From the NCBI GenBank assembly GCA_963702175.1, contig OY969721.1, forward strand, positions 62,001 to 126,000: a stretch of 64,000 nucleotides of DNA, given 5' to 3'. Shown one piece after another: positions 50,359 to 60,270 of this stretch. Under the pieces are notes generated by a model. That model was not told the DNA's origin. It saw only the letters and a list, made by a program, of their open reading frames with translations, and did not search any database. The position numbers and the translations under genes were made by a program. This DNA is from VRUE01 sp963702175. GTDB lineage: Bacteria > Actinomycetota > Thermoleophilia > Solirubrobacterales > 70-9. Numbering within the stretch: position 1 is the first letter of the stretch; each line of letters begins with the position of its first letter.

Positions 50359-51552
50359 ATGAGGCACTTCTTGCGCACTCCCTTCTTCTCGGCTCTGGTC
50401 GGCGGCGGGGTCGTCGCCGTCTTCGGGTGGGTGGCGATCGCCGCCGGCTGGATCGAGGCCGAGGGGGACTCGACGCCCGCCGTTGTCACCCCGCTGGCCG
50501 CTCCGGTGGCGGTGAAGGACAGCGACGACGAAAACATCGTCAACCAGATCTACCGTCGCGACGGACAGGGGGTCGCCTTCATCGAAGCCGAGGGCGTCGG
50601 TGGAGAATCGGGCGCGCCGGGTCCGTTCGGCGAACCTGAACCCGAAGAAGAAGGCGGCGGTACGGCTACCGGCTCTGGCTTTCTGATCGACATGGAGGGA
50701 CACGTGGTCACCAACAGCCACGTCGTCGAGGGCGCCGACCGAGTCCAGGTGACGCTGGGCTCTTCCGACGAGAGTTATTCGGCTGAGATCGTCGGCACCG
50801 ACCCGGCCACCGACGTCGCCCTGCTCAAGGTCGACGCCCCGGCGGATCAGATGCACCCGCTGGCGCTCGGCGATTCTTCGCAGGCCCAGGTCGGCGATCC
50901 AGTCGTCGCGATCGGCAACCCGTTCGGGCTTGACCGCACCGTGACCAGCGGCATCGTCTCCGCCCTGCAACGCCAGATCCAGGCGCCGAACGGCTTCTCG
51001 ATCTCGCACGTGATCCAGACCGACGCGGCGATCAATCCCGGCAACTCGGGCGGCCCGCTGATCGACGTGACCGGCGACGTGATCGGGATCAACGCCCAGA
51101 TCCAGACCCGAACCGGGGGCAATGTCGGGATCGGCTTCGCGATCCCGATCGACACCGCGCGCGACGTGGTCGAGCAGCTGAAGGCGGACGGCGAGGTTGA
51201 GCACGCCTACCTCGGGATCAGCGGCGGCAGCATCACCCCCGACCTGGCGAAAGCACTGAACCTGCCGGTGGAGGAGGGTGTGCTGGTGCAGGAGGTGGTC
51301 CCCGGCGGGCCGGCCGAGGACGCTGGGCTCGAAGGCGGCGACACCTCAGCGACGATCGACGGCGCTGAGTTCGACTTGGGCGGCGACATCATCGTCGAGG
51401 TGGAAGGAGAGCCGATCAGCTCGATGGACGAAGTCATCGATCTCGTCAACGAGGCTGAGCCGGGCGACAAGATGAGGCTTACGGTGCGGCGGGGCAAAAG
51501 GACGAAGACGATCGTCGTCACGTTGGGGCAGCGGCCGGACTCGGCGCAGTAG
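50359..51552 (+). CDS. HtrA/DegP-like membrane-anchored serine protease with PDZ domain
   Basis: Extracytoplasmic quality-control protease, 397 aa. One N-terminal membrane anchor (HFLRTPFFSALVGGG onward, residues about 3-33), an acidic linker, then a trypsin-like domain. The triad is His in VTNSHVVEGADRV, Asp in TDVALLKVD and Ser in NPGNSGGPLIDV. A C-terminal PDZ domain starts near AYLGISGG and ends with MRLTVRRGKRTKTIVV. GTG 50335 is an alternative start that adds 8 residues. It interrupts the trp gene order between trpC and trpF, with a family A element right after it. Confidence 0.93.
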   Translation: MRHFLRTPFFSALVGGGVVAVFGWVAIAAGWIEAEGDSTPAVVTPLAAPVAVKDSDDENIVNQIYRRDGQGVAFIEAEGVGGESGAPGPFGEPEPEEEGGGTATGSGFLIDMEGHVVTNSHVVEGADRVQVTLGSSDESYSAEIVGTDPATDVALLKVDAPADQMHPLALGDSSQAQVGDPVVAIGNPFGLDRTVTSGIVSALQRQIQAPNGFSISHVIQTDAAINPGNSGGPLIDVTGDVIGINAQIQTRTGGNVGIGFAIPIDTARDVVEQLKADGEVEHAYLGISGGSITPDLAKALNLPVEEGVLVQEVVPGGPAEDAGLEGGDTSATIDGAEFDLGGDIIVEVEGEPISSMDEVIDLVNEAEPGDKMRLTVRRGKRTKTIVVTLGQRPDSAQ

Positions 51553-51555
51553 CGG

Positions 51556-51646
51556 CGGGCGGGTCCTGTCGCCGCAGGGACCCACCACCCCTTCCGGTAG
51601 CTAAAGCTTCCTCAGGGGTGGTTCCCCCTACGGCGCCACCCGCCCG
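51556..51646 (-). repeat. Palindromic element family A, copy A5 (between htrA and trpF)
   Basis: Reverse orientation, arms CGGGCGGGT/ACCCGCCCG. The inner stem is CCACCCCT/AGGGGTGG, one pair longer than in A2-A4, and the middle stem is GCCGTAGGG/CCCTGCGGC with a wobble. The loop keeps GAGGAAGCTTTAGCTACCGG. Confidence 0.9.
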
Positions 51647-51690
51647 AGCTGCCGCCCCGCAGGACGGGCTGCCCAACGTGACGCCTCCCG

Positions 51691-51696
51691 TACTCT
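51691..51696 (+). promoter_or_regulatory. Candidate -10 hexamer TACTCT of trpF
   Basis: TACTCT ends 6 nt before ATG 51703. It would let trpF-trpB-trpA start independently of the upstream trp genes. Confidence 0.5.
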
Positions 51697-51702
51697 GGGC
51701 TG

Positions 51703-52338
51703 ATGCGCGTGAAGATCTGCGGAGTTACGAATCTGGACGATGCGGCAGAGGCCGTTCGCCTCGGGGCGTGGGCAATCGGCCTCATCCACTACGACAAAAG
51801 CCCCCGTTTCTGTGAGTCGGGGGAGGCGGTGCGGATTGCGGCTGCGTTTCGGCGTAAGTGTGAGGTCGTCGGCGTGTTCGTGAACCCGGAGCTGGGGGAG
51901 GTTGCGAAGGCGGTTGAGGACGCCGGGCTGACGATGGTGCAGCTGAACGGGGAAGAGGGAACCGCGTTTTGCGCCGAGGTGGCGCGGCGCACGGGGGTCA
52001 AGGTGATCAAGGCGATCCACGTCGCCAGCGCCGCCGACGTCCACGGCGCCGAGGCCTACCGCACCGACTTCCACCTTTTCGACCGTCGCAGCAAGGGGCT
52101 CTGGGGCGGCAGCGGCGAGAGCTTCGACTGGGGCCTGCTGCGTGAGCATCGCTCGGAGGTGCCGGCGATCGTCGCCGGCGGCTTGCGCCCGGAGAACGTC
52201 GCAGAGGCGATCGCGGTCACCCATCCGTATGCAGTTGACGTGGCCAGCGGCGTCGAGGCGGAGCCGGGCCGCAAGGACCATGCGGCGATGATGGCCTTCT
52301 TCGAGGCGGCCGGGGTCGCTAGCGTCCCGACCCCATGA
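51703..52338 (+). CDS. trpF: Phosphoribosylanthranilate isomerase
   Basis: Amadori rearrangement of PRA to CdRP. 211 aa TIM barrel: VKICGVTNLDDA (catalytic Cys) at the start, VGVFVNPELGEVA, VQLNGEE, FDRRSKGLWGGSGESFDW and VAGGLRPENVAEAI with the catalytic Asp in YAVDVASGVE. It begins a second trp unit trpF-B-A with its own leaderless-type promoter. The stop overlaps the trpB ATG. Confidence 0.96.
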   Translation: MRVKICGVTNLDDAAEAVRLGAWAIGLIHYDKSPRFCESGEAVRIAAAFRRKCEVVGVFVNPELGEVAKAVEDAGLTMVQLNGEEGTAFCAEVARRTGVKVIKAIHVASAADVHGAEAYRTDFHLFDRRSKGLWGGSGESFDWGLLREHRSEVPAIVAGGLRPENVAEAIAVTHPYAVDVASGVEAEPGRKDHAAMMAFFEAAGVASVPTP

Positions 52339-53501
52339 GCACGGTTGAGGAGCGCTTTGGGCCGTACGGCGGCCGCTACGTTCCCGAGACGCTGATCGCG
52401 GCGCTCGACGAGCTGGCCGCCGCCTGGGCGGCGGCGCGCGAGGACGAGGAGTTCGGCGCGCGCCTGTCCAGCCTGCACCGCGGCTTCATCGGCCGCCCGA
52501 CGCCGCTCTACCCCGCCCGACGCCTCTCCGAGCGGGCCGGGCGCACCGTCTACCTAAAGCGCGAGGACCTCGCCCACACCGGCGCCCACAAGATCAATAA
52601 CGCGCTCGGCCAGGCGCTGCTGGCCCAGCGAATGGGCAAGCCGCGGATCATCGCCGAGACCGGGGCTGGGCAGCACGGCGTCGCCACCGCGACCGCCTGT
52701 GCGCTGCTCGGGCTCGAGTGCGTCGTCTACATGGGGACCGAGGACATCCGCCGCCAGCGCCCCAACGTCGAGCGGATGGGTCTGCTCGGGGCCGAGGTGG
52801 TGCCGGTCGAGGCCGGTGCCCGCACGCTGAAGGAGGCAGTCAGCGCCGCGATCCGGGACTGGGTGACTACGGTCGAGACAACCCACTATGTGATCGGCTC
52901 GGCGGTTGGGCCGGCGCCTTTCCCTGCTCTGGTCCGCGACCTGCAGCGGGTCATTGGCGACGAGGCTCGCGAGCAGGCGCTCGCGGTCGAGGGCACCCTG
53001 CCGGCACGGGTGATCGCCTGCGTCGGCGGCGGCTCCAACTCGATCGGCATCTTCACCCCCTTCATCGACGACGCTAAGGTCGAGCTGGTCGGCGTCGAGG
53101 CGGCGGGGGAGGGGCTCGAGAGCGGACGGCATGGCGCCTCGCTGGGGGCAGGACGTACGGGAGTGCTACACGGCTCGCTCTCTTCGATCATCGCCGACGA
53201 AGAGGGCCAGATCCTCGAGGCCCACTCGGTCTCGGCCGGGCTCGACTACCCAGGGGTTGGACCGGAGCACGCCCACCTGCGCGACACCGGTCGAGCGAGC
53301 TACTTCGCGGTCACTGACCGTCAGGCGCTGGCTGCCTTCGTCGAGCTTTCGCGGCTCGAGGGGATCATTCCGGCGCTCGAGTCGGCTCATGCGATTGCGT
53401 GGTTGCTTGAGAACGGGGGGGGCGATGGCTACGACGTCGTTTGCCTCAGCGGGCGCGGCGATAAGGATTTGGCCGAGGTAATGGAGAGAACCGATGCCTG
53501 A
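52335..53501 (+). CDS. trpB: Tryptophan synthase beta chain
   Basis: PLP enzyme joining indole and serine. 388 aa, canonical TrpB1 type. GPYGGRYVPETL at the start; the PLP lysine lies in LAHTGAHKINNALGQA near residue 82; GAGQHGVATATAC, CVGGGSNSIGIF (phosphate loop) and LSGRGDKDL at the end are intact. The ATG overlaps the trpF stop, and trpA starts 8 nt before its end. Confidence 0.97.
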   Translation: MSTVEERFGPYGGRYVPETLIAALDELAAAWAAAREDEEFGARLSSLHRGFIGRPTPLYPARRLSERAGRTVYLKREDLAHTGAHKINNALGQALLAQRMGKPRIIAETGAGQHGVATATACALLGLECVVYMGTEDIRRQRPNVERMGLLGAEVVPVEAGARTLKEAVSAAIRDWVTTVETTHYVIGSAVGPAPFPALVRDLQRVIGDEAREQALAVEGTLPARVIACVGGGSNSIGIFTPFIDDAKVELVGVEAAGEGLESGRHGASLGAGRTGVLHGSLSSIIADEEGQILEAHSVSAGLDYPGVGPEHAHLRDTGRASYFAVTDRQALAAFVELSRLEGIIPALESAHAIAWLLENGGGDGYDVVCLSGRGDKDLAEVMERTDA

Positions 53502-54315
53502 GGCGACGGCTGCCGGGGTCGAGCGGATAGCCGCCGCGTTTGAGGCCGCGCAAGCTGAAGGTCGGGCTGCGCTGATGCCCTACATGATGGCCGGGTATCC
53601 CGATCGGGAGTCTTCGCTGGCGGTTGCTGAGGCGTATGTCGATTCCGGGGCAGATCTGATCGAGCTGGGGGTGCCGTTTTCTGATCCGCTGGCTGATGGG
53701 CCGACTATTCATGCTGCGGCTACTGCCGCGCTTGAGGCGGGCGCCACTGTTGAGAGCGCCCTTGAGGTCTGCGAGTCGGTGTCAGGCCGAGTGCCCGTGG
53801 TTCTGATGACTTACGCGAACATGGTGCTCGCGCAGGGTGGCGCGACCGAGTTCGCAGGCCGAGCTGCTGCGGCCGGTGCGGCGGGGACCATCATCCCCGA
53901 CCTGCCGCTCGGGGAGGCCGAGGATGTGCGTGACGCTTTCGCTGATGCGGGCCTGGCCCTGGTTCCGCTGATCGCCCCGACCACGTCGCCCAAGCGTCGC
54001 GCTCAGATCTGTGCGGTCGCGCGCGGGTTCGTCTACCTCGTCTCGACAGTTGGCACGACCGGCGAGCGCGAGGGGGTTCCAGTTGAGCTCGCCGACCTGG
54101 TTGCCGCGGCCAAGACCGAGTCAGAAGTCCCGGTTGCGGTCGGCTTCGGGATCGGCACCTCTGCCCAGGCGGCCGAGGTCGGGCGCCACGCCGACGGTGT
54201 GATTATCGGCAGCCGCCTGGTCCGCGCAGCCGGAGAAGTGGGTTCGCCGCAGGCCGCTGTCGAGGCCGTCGGCTCCTTCCTCCGCGAGACGCGTGCCGCC
54301 CTCGCCAGCGGATAA
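53494..54315 (+). CDS. trpA: Tryptophan synthase alpha chain
   Basis: Releases indole from indole-3-glycerol phosphate for TrpB. 273 aa TIM barrel. Catalytic Glu in DLIELGVPFSDPLADGPTI near residue 50, catalytic Asp in IIPDLPLGEAEDV, then APTTSPKR, YLVSTVGTTG and GFGIGTSAQA. The segment 53560-53760 uses noticeably more T-ending codons than its neighbours, without damage to motifs. Overlaps trpB by 8 nt. Confidence 0.96.
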   Translation: MPEATAAGVERIAAAFEAAQAEGRAALMPYMMAGYPDRESSLAVAEAYVDSGADLIELGVPFSDPLADGPTIHAAATAALEAGATVESALEVCESVSGRVPVVLMTYANMVLAQGGATEFAGRAAAAGAAGTIIPDLPLGEAEDVRDAFADAGLALVPLIAPTTSPKRRAQICAVARGFVYLVSTVGTTGEREGVPVELADLVAAAKTESEVPVAVGFGIGTSAQAAEVGRHADGVIIGSRLVRAAGEVGSPQAAVEAVGSFLRETRAALASG

Positions 54316-54318
54316 GCT
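54313..54318 (+). promoter_or_regulatory. Candidate -10 hexamer TAAGCT
   Basis: TAAGCT overlaps the trpA stop and ends 9 nt before ATG 54328 of the small membrane protein. Confidence 0.4.
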
Positions 54319-54327
54319 GCCCGCCGC

Positions 54328-54477
54328 ATGGGAATGGTCGTCACACTCTTCCTCGCCATCGCCGCGATGGCAATCTCCTACGCACTGGGCCAGGGCGGCC
54401 CCGTGGCCGGCATGGTCTTCGCCACGGTCCTCTTCATCGGCGCCGCTCTGAGGGTCCTTCGCCCGCAGCCGAGGTAG
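54328..54477 (+). CDS. Small membrane protein (49 aa)
   Basis: 49 residues with two hydrophobic segments (about 3-20 and 25-42) separated by GQGGP and a basic end RVLRPQPR. No family recognised. It has a TAnnnT promoter-like site at leaderless distance and sits 12 nt after trpA, 30 nt before pfkA. The clear two-helix hairpin profile with a positive tail supports a real microprotein. Confidence 0.6.
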   Translation: MGMVVTLFLAIAAMAISYALGQGGPVAGMVFATVLFIGAALRVLRPQPR

Positions 54478-54494
54478 CGGGTCCTATCCCTCTT

Positions 54495-54500
54495 TAAGCT
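54495..54500 (+). promoter_or_regulatory. Candidate -10 hexamer TAAGCT of pfkA
   Basis: TAAGCT ends 7 nt before ATG 54508. Leaderless spacing, same hexamer as the preceding small gene. Confidence 0.5.
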
Positions 54501-54507
54501 GCGCCGT

Positions 54508-55536
54508 ATGCGAATCGGCGTGCTCACGGGAGGTGGCGATTGCCCCGGTCTCAATGCGGTGATCCGGGCGATCGTCCGCAAGGGAGTCGAACACTACGAG
54601 CACGAATTCGTCGGCTATAGGGACGGCTGGCGGGGGCCACTCGAGCGCGACAGTGGGCCGCTCGGTGTGCCCGAGGTGCGCGGCATCCTGCCCCGCGGCG
54701 GCACGATCCTCGGCGCCTCGCGGACCAACCCGTTCAAGGAGGAGGGCGGCGCGGCGGGGGTCGCCGAGAACATGGCTGCAGATGGGGTTGAGGGCCTGAT
54801 CGCGATTGGAGGCGAGGACACACTCGGGGCGGCTTCGCGGCTGTACGAGGAGCACGGACTGCAAGTGGTCGGTGTGCCGAAGACGATCGACAACGACCTC
54901 GGTGCCACCGACTACACCTTCGGCTTTGACACCGCGGTCAACATCGCGATGGAGGCAATCGACCGTCTCCACACGACCGCCGGCAGTCACCACCGGGTGC
55001 TGATCGCCGAGGTGATGGGGCGGCATGCCGGCTGGATCGCCTTCCACGCCGGACTCGCCGGCGGCGCCAACGTGATCCTGATCCCTGAGCGGCCCTTTGA
55101 CGTTGAGCGCGTCTGCGAGCTGGTCGGTCGCCGCTTCGAGAGCCGCTTCGCGCCGATCGTCGTCGTCGCCGAGGGCGCGCAGCCGTCTGGCGGTTTGCCG
55201 GAGACGCAGGACGAGGGTCTCGACGAGTTCGGCCATATCCGCCTCGGCGGCATCGCCCACTGGTTGGAGAAGGAGATCGAGCGGCGCACCGGCAAGGAGG
55301 CGCGCGCGACTGTGCTTGGCCACGTGCAGCGTGGCGGCACCCCGACCGCCTTCGACCGCGTCCTCGCGACCCGCTTCGGTCTGCACGCGATCGACGCCGT
55401 GGACGCGGGGCAGTGGGGCAAGATGACCGCGCTGCGGGGCACGGACATTCAGCTGGTTGAGCTCAGCGAGGCGACAGCCAAGCTAAAGACAGTGCCAGAG
55501 GAGCTGTACAGCGAGGCTGAGGTGTTCTTTGGCTAA
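54508..55536 (+). CDS. pfkA: 6-phosphofructokinase, pyrophosphate-dependent type
   Basis: Phosphorylates fructose 6-phosphate. 342 aa. N-terminal GGGDCPGLNAVIRAI, catalytic loop TIDNDLGATDYTFG, MGRHAGWIA, and HVQRGGTPTAFDR. The two residues that separate ATP from PPi users both point to PPi: GGED in AIGGEDTLG (Asp where ATP enzymes have Gly) and Lys in VPKTIDND (where ATP enzymes have Gly). This matches actinobacterial PPi-PFKs, which work reversibly in glycolysis and gluconeogenesis. Allosteric ADP/PEP regulation is not expected. The 3' end overlaps the next ORF by 8 nt. Confidence 0.94.
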   Translation: MRIGVLTGGGDCPGLNAVIRAIVRKGVEHYEHEFVGYRDGWRGPLERDSGPLGVPEVRGILPRGGTILGASRTNPFKEEGGAAGVAENMAADGVEGLIAIGGEDTLGAASRLYEEHGLQVVGVPKTIDNDLGATDYTFGFDTAVNIAMEAIDRLHTTAGSHHRVLIAEVMGRHAGWIAFHAGLAGGANVILIPERPFDVERVCELVGRRFESRFAPIVVVAEGAQPSGGLPETQDEGLDEFGHIRLGGIAHWLEKEIERRTGKEARATVLGHVQRGGTPTAFDRVLATRFGLHAIDAVDAGQWGKMTALRGTDIQLVELSEATAKLKTVPEELYSEAEVFFG

Positions 55537-55549
55537 AGGTGGAGGTGGG

Positions 55550-55640
55550 GAGGGGAGGGCAGTCCTCTCGCCTGACAAGTCGCGCGCTAATGAGCGCGCG
55601 ACTTTGAGTATCCGCCAGTCGAGAGGACTGCCCTCCCCTC
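55550..55640 (+). repeat. Palindromic element family B, copy B3 (after pfkA)
   Basis: Perfect 21-bp outer arms (55550-55570 and 55620-55640), constant CCTGACAA and TTTGAGTATCCGCC strands, inner hairpin GTCGCGCGC-TAATGA-GCGCGCGAC. The constant strand supplies TTG 55604 in frame with the lipoprotein gene. Confidence 0.92.
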
Positions 55641-56101
55641 TCGACCGCTCGCTTAAGGCCGCGATCACCGCTGTTGCCGTACTGCTACTCGCGATGGCTG
55701 GCTGTGGGGACGAAGGGGTTGCCGAGGGGGCGGCGGTGACTGTTTACGTCAGTGCCCCGCTGTGTGCGGAAGCTGAGCGGGAGCTGACACGCAGCGGTCA
55801 GCCCGAAAGCGTCAGGGTGCAGGTCATCTGCTTGGCGCCGGCAGAAGACCGGGGGCGTTTGGATCTGGCCACGATCGGGGCAAATGCCCGCCGTGCCACC
55901 CAGGACTCGACCACGGTCGCCTACATCGGTGAGCCCACCCCGGCCGCGAGCCGCTTCTCGGAAACGATCCTCGACACCGCCGACATCGCCCAGCTCTCGG
56001 AGCTTTCGGGCAGCATCGCGATGTCACGCGTGCTGCGAGCCATCCGCAGCGCGGGCGACTCCGGCTCCCTGCGCGAATCGCTGCACGACGACCTGGGCTA
56101 G
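55604..56101 (+). CDS. Lipoprotein, degenerate relative of ABC substrate-binding proteins
   Basis: 165 aa from TTG 55604, with the frame open back to ATG 55529 through element B3. A lipobox LAMAGC follows a hydrophobic stretch (AAITAVAVLLLAMAGC), so the protein is exported and lipid-anchored. The mature part, with VYVSAPLCAEAERELTRSG and IGANARRATQDSTTVAYIGE, resembles the first lobe of type 1 periplasmic binding proteins for branched amino acids, but it ends after about 130 residues, so the second lobe is absent. It may be a small binding lipoprotein or a remnant. The start is uncertain because the element occupies the 5' end. Confidence 0.65.
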   Translation: MSIRQSRGLPSPLDRSLKAAITAVAVLLLAMAGCGDEGVAEGAAVTVYVSAPLCAEAERELTRSGQPESVRVQVICLAPAEDRGRLDLATIGANARRATQDSTTVAYIGEPTPAASRFSETILDTADIAQLSELSGSIAMSRVLRAIRSAGDSGSLRESLHDDLG

Positions 56102-56109
56102 CCGTCGGA

Positions 56110-56200
56110 GGAGGGGTGGCAGTCCCCTCGACTGGCGGATACTCAAATCGCCGGGCTAATTAGCCCGGCGATTGTCAGGCGAGGGGACTGCCACCCCTCC
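56110..56200 (-). repeat. Palindromic element family B, copy B4 (convergent gap)
   Basis: Perfect 21-bp outer arms (56110-56130 and 56180-56200), constant GGCGGATACTCAAA and TTGTCAGGC strands, inner hairpin TCGCCGGGC-TAATTA-GCCCGGCGA. It lies between the convergent lipoprotein and epimerase genes, only 470 nt from copy B3 in opposite orientation. Confidence 0.92.
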
Positions 56201-56211
56201 GGCCACCACCG

Positions 56212-57113
56212 CTAGAGCAGGTCCTTGAGTGCCTCGTCCAACTCAGGGTGCCTGAACTCATACCCCAGGTCTAACGCCCGCCGCGGCAGCACCCGCTGTC
56301 CGCCGCGCAGCACTTTTCCGAACTTTCGCCCGTACATCAGGTCGAGCGTCACTCCCGGCACCGGCATCACCGCCGGCCGGTCGATCGCCCGCCCGAGCGC
56401 CTTCGAGAACACTCGGTTGGTGACCGGGTTCGGCGCCGTCGAGTTGATCACGCCCCTCACCTTCTCGTTCTCCAGCGCCCAGAGCAGGATCCCGACCTCG
56501 TCGTCGATGTGGATCCAGGAGACGTACTGCTCCCCACCGGCAAGCGGGCCGCCAACGCCGAGCTTGAATGGCGTCAGTAGCTGCTTGAGAAAGCCGCCGC
56601 GTGGATCGAGCACGTGGCCGGTGCGGACGACGACGAGGCGCACCCCCGTACCCTCCACCTCCTGCGCGGCCTTCTCCCACTCCTGAACGACTTCGGCGTC
56701 GAATCCCTCACCCGGTTCGGCCGACTCATCGACGATCGCCTCGCCGCGGTCGCCATAGAAGCCGATCGCCGCTTGGCTGACCAGGACCTTTGGCTTGCGC
56801 TGCAGGCCGGCGATCGTTCCCACCAGGTTGTGGGTGCCGGTGCGGCGGCTCTCCATGATCCGCTGCTTGGCCTCGTCGGTCCAGCGCTGGTTGATCTTCT
56901 CGCCGAGCAGGTGGATCACCCCGTCAACTCCGTCGAAGGCCTCGACCGGCGGGCGTTCCAGGGTCGGCTCCCAGCGATGCCATGTGACGCTTGGGTTGCT
57001 CCCCCGCGCCTGGGAGGGGTCGCGGGTCAGCCCTACCACCGTGTCGCCGCGGACCAGCAGCGCATCGCACACCGCCGCGCCAATGAAGCCGCTGGCGCCG
57101 GTGACGAGGACCT

Positions 57114-57117
<4 letters not shown>
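56212..57117 (-). CDS. TIGR01777-type NAD(P)-dependent epimerase
   Basis: Extended SDR fold protein, 301 aa. NAD(P) motif VTGASGFIGAAV at the start, then the family pattern GVIHLLGEKINQRWTDEAKQ, LVSQAAIGFYGDRG and a C-terminal DUF1731 segment ending with LDLGYEFRHPELDEALKDLL. Substrate unknown; some relatives act in cell division or sugar metabolism. The ATG overlaps the malic-enzyme stop by 4 nt (ATGA), so both are in one operon. Confidence 0.9.
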
Positions 57118-58580
<1,463 letters not shown>

Positions 58581-58680
58581 GGGCGGCTATCGAATCAGAT
58601 TCGCGCCCCGCGCCCTCGCATGCCTGGCGTTAGCGTTGCGCGCAGTGATCGCTCGCTTCCTCTCCGCAAGGTCCCTGGCC

Positions 58681-60252
58681 ATGGCCCGTCGCGCCTCAAT
58701 CGCGCTCTGTCTGGGCTGCTCGGTGACGGCTGCGACCGCGACGGCCCAAGCCCCGCCGGACCCCGCCGCGTCGATGTACGAGCCGGAGACGGTCGTGGCG
58801 ATCGAGTTGACGCTACCCGCAGCCTCGATCGAGGCGCTGGAAGCGAAACCGGACGAGTACCAGCCGGGGACGTTCTCGCTGGCGGCTACGGACGGCACGC
58901 CGGCCGGCGTGGAGGAGGCATCGACGCCGATCGACGTCGGCATTCGCCTCAAGGGCCAGGGCTCGTTCAAAGCCCTGGCCGGCAAGGCCGCTTTCAAGAT
59001 CAAGTTCAACGAGTTCGTCAAAGGCCAGAAGTTCCTCGGCCTCAAGAAGCTGACCCTCAACAACATGGTCCAGGACCCCTCGATGGTCCACGAGACCCTC
59101 GCCTACGAGGCGTTTCGCGCCGTCGGTGTAGCAGCGCCCCGCACCGGCTACGCCTACGTGCGCGTCAACGGTGAGGACTACGGGCTCTACCTGAATGTCG
59201 AGACGCTCGACGACGTCGGTCTCGCACGATGGTTCGGTGCGACGGCTCACCTCTACGAGGGCTCCTATGGATCCGACGTGACGCCAGGAGGCGCGGCGGC
59301 CTTCGAGGTCGACGAGGGCGACGAGGAGGACCGCAGCGACCTAGAAGCCCTGATTGCGGCTGCCAACGGGGCGACGGGCGACTGGTCGGATGGCATGGCC
59401 GGGGTGGCCGATCTCTCGCAGATGGTGCGGATGTGGGCGACGGAGCGCTACATCGGCCACTGGGATGGCTACTCCGGCATCGAGGGCGAGTTCTGGCCAA
59501 ACAACTTCTACCTTCACAGTGATTCCGCGGGAGAGTTCGAGATGGTCCCCTGGGGTACCGATCACGCCTGGAGCAATCGCCTGCCCTTCGAGGGGGACGC
59601 GGGTCTTCTCTTCGACCGGTGCCTCACGGACGCTAGCTGCAGCACCGCCTATGAAGCGGCATTGAGCGATGCGTCGGCAGCGATCGCGACGCTCGATCTC
59701 GACTCGCACGCCGCGGCAATCGCTGAGCTGCTGCTGCCGTGGCAGGAGATGGATCCGCGCCAGGAACACACCGTCGCCGAGATAGCCGAGGCCGTCGAGG
59801 CCACGCGGGCCTTCATCGCCGCCCGGCCCGCGGACCTCGCCGCATGGCTGGCGACGCCGAAAGGCGAGCCTGAGCCTGCGACGGGTCCCGAGCCTTCCTC
59901 CTCACAGCTCTTCGATCCGTCGCCGTTGGTCGCGGCAAGGACGATGCGAGTAGGTCGCTCGACGGTTGCCGGCGGCTTCCTCGTCACCCGTCTCAGCCTC
60001 CCGGCCCCGGGGAGGGTCAGCAAGCGCGCCTCGATCGGCACGACAAGCGGCGCCGTTGTTGCATGTGCAAGCCGCTCGGAGATGAAGCGGGCCGGCGCCA
60101 CGACGCTGCGTTGCCAGCTCTCCGCCGCCGCCCGCCGCCGCCTGCAGGCGCGATGGCTGCGGCTTAAGGTCGAGATCCAGTTCTTCCCCCAAGGAGCGAG
60201 CCCCGAATCACTCACCCGCACCCTCGTCGCCAGACGCTCCTCGTCCACGTAG
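58681..60252 (+). CDS. Secreted CotH-kinase-like protein
   Basis: 523 aa from ATG 58681, which gives a signal peptide (ARRASIALCLGCSV, cleavage near AQA); a longer frame to 58579 would overlap the malic enzyme gene. CotH motifs are present: GIRLKGQGSFK, FKIKFNEFVKGQKFLGLKKLTLNN, VRVNGEDYGLYLNVE, WDGYSGIEGEFWPNNFYLH and MVPWGTDHAW. CotH proteins are atypical kinases first seen in spore coats; in a non-spore former a surface or cell-wall role is more likely. The C-terminal 110 residues form a Ser/Arg-rich beta domain of unknown type. Confidence 0.87.
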   Translation: MARRASIALCLGCSVTAATATAQAPPDPAASMYEPETVVAIELTLPAASIEALEAKPDEYQPGTFSLAATDGTPAGVEEASTPIDVGIRLKGQGSFKALAGKAAFKIKFNEFVKGQKFLGLKKLTLNNMVQDPSMVHETLAYEAFRAVGVAAPRTGYAYVRVNGEDYGLYLNVETLDDVGLARWFGATAHLYEGSYGSDVTPGGAAAFEVDEGDEEDRSDLEALIAAANGATGDWSDGMAGVADLSQMVRMWATERYIGHWDGYSGIEGEFWPNNFYLHSDSAGEFEMVPWGTDHAWSNRLPFEGDAGLLFDRCLTDASCSTAYEAALSDASAAIATLDLDSHAAAIAELLLPWQEMDPRQEHTVAEIAEAVEATRAFIAARPADLAAWLATPKGEPEPATGPEPSSSQLFDPSPLVAARTMRVGRSTVAGGFLVTRLSLPAPGRVSKRASIGTTSGAVVACASRSEMKRAGATTLRCQLSAAARRRLQARWLRLKVEIQFFPQGASPESLTRTLVARRSSST

Positions 60253-60270
60253 GGGCGAGATCGCCGCTCC

